Source: Candolleomyces eurysporus (taxonomy: Eukaryota; Basidiomycota; Agaricomycetes; Agaricales; Psathyrellaceae). Taken from it: a DNA stretch of 64,000 nucleotides. Positions 59,741 to 64,000 of this stretch are shown here, one piece after another. Position numbers and translations under genes: made by a program. The notes below the pieces were generated by a model, which worked only from the letters and a program-made list of their open reading frames with translations, had not been told where the DNA came from and searched no databases. The stretch's first letter is position 1. Every line of letters starts with the position of its first letter. The DNA lies in the NCBI GenBank assembly GCA_027579435.1, contig JANBPK010000711.1, positions 1 to 64,000 on the forward strand, read 5' to 3'.

Positions 59741-60695
59741 GAGGCCTGTCAGTTGTTACAGCTTTAACGGACCAGATGACGCACCGTTGCTGTCCAACCC
59801 TGCCTGTATTCCCTTTCGACACTCGGAACCCCGGGTTACGGCAGTCACACCAATTCAATATGAGATGGTGGCCTTTTTTGCATGAAACAGGGTAAATTGA
59901 AGCCAAAGAGGCTCGAGACAATGCAGATGGTGGTGGCGGCGGTGGAAGTGGCGGAATGGTGGACTCCGGCGTCTTGTACAGCGATCAAAACGAGGCCACG
60001 GTCTCCATTGCCCGAACCGAACAAAGTGGGATCCCTGAAGCGACCAATTTTCTCCTTACATCCGACATGGCCGACTAAAAAGTAATGGGGACATGGAGAC
60101 AGAGCTCCACTACGCCAGTTTGAGAAAGAAGCTCATGGTTCTCGGAAGAATTTTCTAAGTAAATTGTCTCTATGGACTCTTGGAAGCTGAACGTCGATGC
60201 TTCGGAGGTTTGAAAATTCCAAGCTTCCTCAGGAGCAACCGAACCGACACCCCTGCTTCTCCTGAAGCTTTGATTTCAGCTGGATGCCTCCGAGCTTGGT
60301 ATCAAAAGGCCCAGACTTGAGCTCAAGCGCAATCGGAGTCAACGCTAATCAAGTTTATCCACGTAATAATACAAGATTCGAGGGATGAACGAGTCGATCC
60401 AGATCCAGATGGACGTAGAACTTGGAACCGTCCGAGATTGTGGGATGGAGACTGTTTTCTGCCCGACTGAGATGGTGAACCTCAACTTGGACTTCAATGG
60501 CACAGCGGAGTCCAAACACGCAATTCACCGTGATCAAACCGAGAATCGATGATCACGGCAGAGTTCACCAGCTTTCTTCCTCTTCGACCACTGTCTCAAG
60601 AGACAAGATTCCTAGTAACAGTTGAGTTTGTCTCACAACTTGATCTCACAGAACTACAATGAACACGAGTCAACTCAGTGAATTTAAATACCGAG
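59741..60695. other. Region with an unidentified short coding-like frame
   Basis: A plus-strand frame at about 59905-60078 has protein-like composition (a glycine run, then MVDSGVLYSDQNEATVSIAR, ending LLTSDMAD and a stop). It could be the last exon of a small gene, but I cannot place its start. 60100-60690 shows no convincing gene and may include the costars first exon. Confidence 0.3.
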
Positions 60696-61091
60696 CACGA
60701 AATTGAGATCTTGAAGAGTAATGAGAACATCATTCATAACTATGGCATGGCGATGGACTACTGACTCCTATTGAAGAGGCAATCAGTGACTATGGATCCG
60801 TGAATTCTGAAGGGAAGAAAAGCGTAGCTTATGGCATCCTATTCGACAAGACCGCTAACACTTGTGAGTCTGGACTGACTTGTTCGATTAATTGACGACG
60901 ATTCAAACTGGGTGCAATAGTGGAAGCTTTGAATGGTACTCTTAGAGCGGCTAAGCGACAGAAGAAGGTAGGCGTAATCCTGAGGCCTATCGCAATAATT
61001 TACCTCATCTCAGTTGTAGGTCGCCTTCGACGCGGAACTGTTGATGATGCCGAGAGACAAGGACGTTCAGGTCGTGCTCTTGGAGGCCTAA
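60696..61091 (+). CDS. Costars (ABRACL) family protein
   Basis: Small cytosolic protein linked to actin dynamics and cell motility in other eukaryotes. Exons end at 60717, then 60777-60863, 60921-60967 and 61020-61091, all in phase. The assembled protein reads HEIEILKKAISDYG, SVNSEGKKSVAYGILFDKT, LEALNGTLRAAKRQKK, VAFDAELLMMPRDKDVQV and ends VLLEA. This follows the costars pattern from end to end (EI..LG, G..SV.FG.LF, L.GTL.AAK..K, V....ELL......V.I.LL). About 75 residues are covered, close to the usual 80. The exact first exon is not resolved; an ATG at 60652 is upstream but out of frame without another splice. The exons are short and easily missed by ORF-based calling. Confidence 0.82.
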
Positions 61092-61712
61092 ACACGCTGT
61101 ATTTTTGGGAAACAGAGATATTTATCGATTGCACAGACATGATATCCTTTCTCCATCCCCGAGACCTTCACCCCCTCTCTGAGACCCCTTTCCAAGGATG
61201 ACACTATGTCCGAAGAGGAGATAAGATGAGATCGCGGTTTCTGATCTGGCAGGCGTGACAAAGAGTAACATCAAGTCACGGAATTCGTATTGTCACGCAC
61301 GGACCAACTGTTCAGAGCAAAAGGTTCAAATAAACGAGCGTATTCTCCTTGCTTCCGAACCCCCACAATCTCAGAAGATGCAATCCAAGCTGTTTCCTTG
61401 CCCTTACCATTTTTTCTCGTTTTTCTCTCTAATTTTTCCGTGTCGTCTTTCGCACTCACTGACCGAACACGCTTCTCTGCTGAAATGACACCCATTCTGC
61501 TCGACGACCATTTTTTGGGTGCCCGCCCGTTGAGGGGGAGGAGGAAGGTTTGAGACTGCACGCGGGGGAAGTGGGCGGGGCGTGTTCGATCAGCGGGACC
61601 AACAAAGCCAAACATGCACAGCCACCCCAGCAACAATGGGCGTTTTGAATTGGAATGACTGGGTAACGCGCCGACCAAAAATCTCCCAAATCCCCTTCAC
61701 CTTTTTTGCTCA
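61092..61712. other. Intergenic / 5' region of the Yta7-like gene
   Basis: About 620 bp. It contains T-rich runs near 61410-61450 and no identified gene. A possible first exon of the AAA ATPase gene begins at the ATG 61636, with a GT just after, but the phase does not fit cleanly. Confidence 0.4.
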
Positions 61713-64000
61713 TTGCGAAGAGACAAGGGCCCCGACGACGACGACGACAAGCACTGGGCCNCGACGACNAGCAAGCGGTTGATGAACATAGACGACCCGG
61801 AACCCTGGGGAGAGACAGCTACTTTTGGTTCCCACCAGGTTCCCACTGCCGTTGCGAATACCCTACACCAGCCACTCTCCAATTTGAAGATCAAGCTACC
61901 TCCAAGCTCGATGCGGACAAGGAGGATGTCTCTTGGAGACGAGACGGGCTCCGAGTATCACGCCAGCGAAAAATCCGACGACGTAGACGCAGAGGCTGAA
62001 CCAGACCACGAGCCAGAGCCAGAGGAAAAGGCTGTTTCGTCGCGAGGCCGAAGATATGCAATAAAGTCCTATGTCGAGTCGAGTGAGGGTGAAGAAATAG
62101 ACGATGTGCAACCACCGACAACAAGCGGGCAGAGGACAACGCGCAGTTCAGCAGGTTCTATGAAAGACGAGGACGAAGAAGAGGCCCAGCCGCGAAGACT
62201 GACAAGGCGCAGCGCCCGACTGCAGGACTTTGTCGTGAGCGACGAAGATGAAGACATGCACAATGAGCGCGACGATGGAAGCAAGAGACGACTCAGGCAG
62301 CGTCACAAACCCAAGCCCTCCTCCTCCTCTAGAGCTGTCAACGGTGGAAGGACCTCAACGCGCATTACCCGTCGCTCAGCACGACACCAGAAACCCAAGG
62401 AAGAGGAGAAGGACTGGGTAGACCATGGCTCAGGGTCGAGTTCGGCTGATGGAGAGTTCGAAGCAGTTCAGGAGGCATCGTCGGACCTGGATCTCGCCCT
62501 TGAACCAGAACCGGAGCCAGAGCCAGAAGACGACAACGACGGACGACCTTACGCCTTCCGACAGCGCCAAAAGATCAACTACGCTATCCCTCCGCCCCTC
62601 GAGTCGCTGCCCAAACCACCTCCCAAGCCGGCCGGCGGCGGACGCAATGGTTTCCGTGGAGGCAAGAAGGGACGAGGGTTGGGATGGAGTGCGTCGGGCG
62701 CAGAACTAGGTCGCTGGATGGGCATGCCTGGCGATGATTCAGACTCGGACCACCCGACAAGAACTCCTCGAAAACCGTTTGGACTCAACCCCTTTGGTAC
62801 TGGTGCACTCCCTGCTGGTGGCATTATTCCTGGAGACCTGGCAGCAGCTGGGACTCCCTCCAACCTGGGGAAAATCGGCGACGCAGGTGGGTTCTCCTAT
62901 TCCTGACTTTTTGACTCCCTCTGACTGACATGTTGNCAGCCCTTGCGGATGCGGATCCGCTAGGACCCAACCAGAACGTTACNTTCGATGAGGTTGGAGG
63001 ATTGGACGAACGTAGGTTGCCCTTGTCTCTCTCCATTGGNGNTGGTGGCTTAAATGAAATGCAGACATACACTCCCTGAAAGAGATGACGCTACTGCCTC
63101 TGCTCTATCCAGAGGTCTTCCAAAGATTCAACGTTGTCCCACCTAGAGGAGTGCTTTTCCATGGNCCTCCTGGTACAGGAAAGACGCTTCTGGCTCGTGC
63201 CCTCGCAGCCAGTTCTAGGTCNGGCGGCAGGCAAATCTGTAGGTTCCCATTTATCTGGTTTGTCAGACACACTTGCTTACATCTCTTATGCAGCTTTCTT
63301 TATGCGCAAGGGCGCTGACTGTCTATCGAAGTGGGTCGGAGAAGCCGAACGGCAACTNCGTCTCCTNTTTGAAGAAGCCCGAAACTCCCAACCCTCCATT
63401 ATCTTCTTTGACGAAATCGATGGCCTTGCACCTGTCAGGTCGTCAAAGCAAGATCAAATCCATGCCTCGATNGTCTCGACGTTGCTTGCGCTCATGGATG
63501 GTATGGANGGTCGTGGACAGGTTATCGTCATTGGGGCTACGAANAGGCCTGATGCTGTTGATCCTGCACTTCGNCGTCCTGGTCGATTCGATCGCGAGTT
63601 TTATTTCGGGCTTCCTAGTCTNGATGCTCGTGAAAAGATTCTGGGGATTATGACTAGGAAATGGAGCAACTGGGATCTGAATCAGGAAGGGGAGAAGGGC
63701 GAGCAGATCAAGGAGAAGTTGAAGGGGTTGGCAAAGTTGACCAAGGGGTATGGAGGTGCTGATNTGAGAGTACGTGTTCCNTNGNATTTGACCCATAGCT
63801 TAGTGCTGACAGCTTTTGATGCATAGGCACTTTGNACTGAGGCTGCACTCAACGCGATCCAGCGAAGATACCCTCAAGTTTACAAGTCGACTGATCGCCT
63901 CCTGTTGAAGCCGGAGACGATTGANGTTGGTCTNAGGGACTTCATGATGTCGATNAAAAGTANGTCATNTTNCTCCAGTACTCTTGGGTTTCNGACTAAT
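61713..64000 (+). CDS. YTA7: Yta7/ATAD2-type AAA ATPase with histone chaperone role, 3' part outside the window
   Basis: Nuclear AAA ATPase that acts on histone H3-H4 and nucleosome density (Yta7, fission yeast Abo1, human ATAD2). The N-terminal 400 residues are acidic and basic, disordered (DDDDDK, EPEPEPE, RRSARLQDFVVSDEDED, FRQRQKINY). The first AAA domain then starts: NVTFDEVGGLDE, HIHSLKEMTLLPLLYPEVFQ, Walker A GPPGTGKTLLARALA, GADCLSKWVGEAERQ, Walker B SIIFFDEIDGLAPVRSSKQ, QIHASIVSTLLALMDGM, sensor 1 GATNRPDAVDPAL, arginine fingers RRPGRFDREF, then TKGYGGAD and EAALNAIQRRYPQ. Introns near 62886, 63013 and 63238. The second AAA domain and bromodomain would lie beyond 64000. The start codon is not resolved; MNIDDPEPWGE at 61782 is the first ATG in frame. 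Confidence 0.9.

Overview
The window is a piece of nuclear chromosome from a filamentous basidiomycete, most likely an Agaricomycete. The genes are dense in short (about 45-75 bp) GT-AG introns, and the content is typical of mushroom-forming fungi: BTB genes, F-box/leucine-rich genes, multi-intron P450s and a KDZ-type DNA transposon carrying a TET/JBP oxygenase. About a hundred isolated N calls and several +1 homopolymer frameshifts point to a draft assembly. I worked by eye on sequence and reading frames; no searches were run.

Layout. 1-250: possible 3' end of a gene. 1.2-1.8 kb: small secreted protein (-). 3.9-6.2 kb: two tandem BTB genes, the first frameshifted. 7.6-13.8 kb: housekeeping block with ADE2 (-), RSA3 (+), uracil phosphoribosyltransferase (+) and a GFA-family enzyme (+). 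15.9-49.5 kb: an accessory region built from repeated modules of two P450 types (P450-I and P450-II) and antisense F-box genes. It holds one intact P450-I and two decayed P450-I copies sharing one internal deletion, two intact near-identical P450-II genes, three long F-box genes and one F-box relic. 49.7-64 kb: a second housekeeping block with RNA14/CstF-77 (+), an MFS transporter (-), a WD40-inositol 5-phosphatase (-), a costars/ABRACL gene (+) and the 5' part of a Yta7/ATAD2 AAA ATPase (+).

The main find is a nearly complete KDZ-type transposon of about 14.06 kb (27304-41360) inserted in the duplicated linker between a decayed P450-I and P450-II. Its ends carry a 14-bp inverted repeat (GGGGTTCACCCGAG). 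It encodes (i) a 12-exon KDZ transposase with a C-terminal Ulp1-type cysteine protease, (ii) on the opposite strand a TET/JBP 2-oxoglutarate/Fe(II) oxygenase, and (iii) a large protein of unknown function (about 1472 aa). The first exon of the oxygenase lies in a 348-bp tandem duplication. The association of KDZ elements with TET/JBP genes is known in Agaricomycetes; the third gene, the exon-carrying repeat and the P450/F-box target locus are the less familiar parts.

How the parts relate. The transposase would act at the inverted repeats. The oxygenase may oxidise 5-methylcytosine and counter silencing of the element (inference). The P450/F-box modules look like a lineage-specific expansion that duplicated, decayed and then served as transposon target. 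The flanking blocks look like ordinary single-copy genes.
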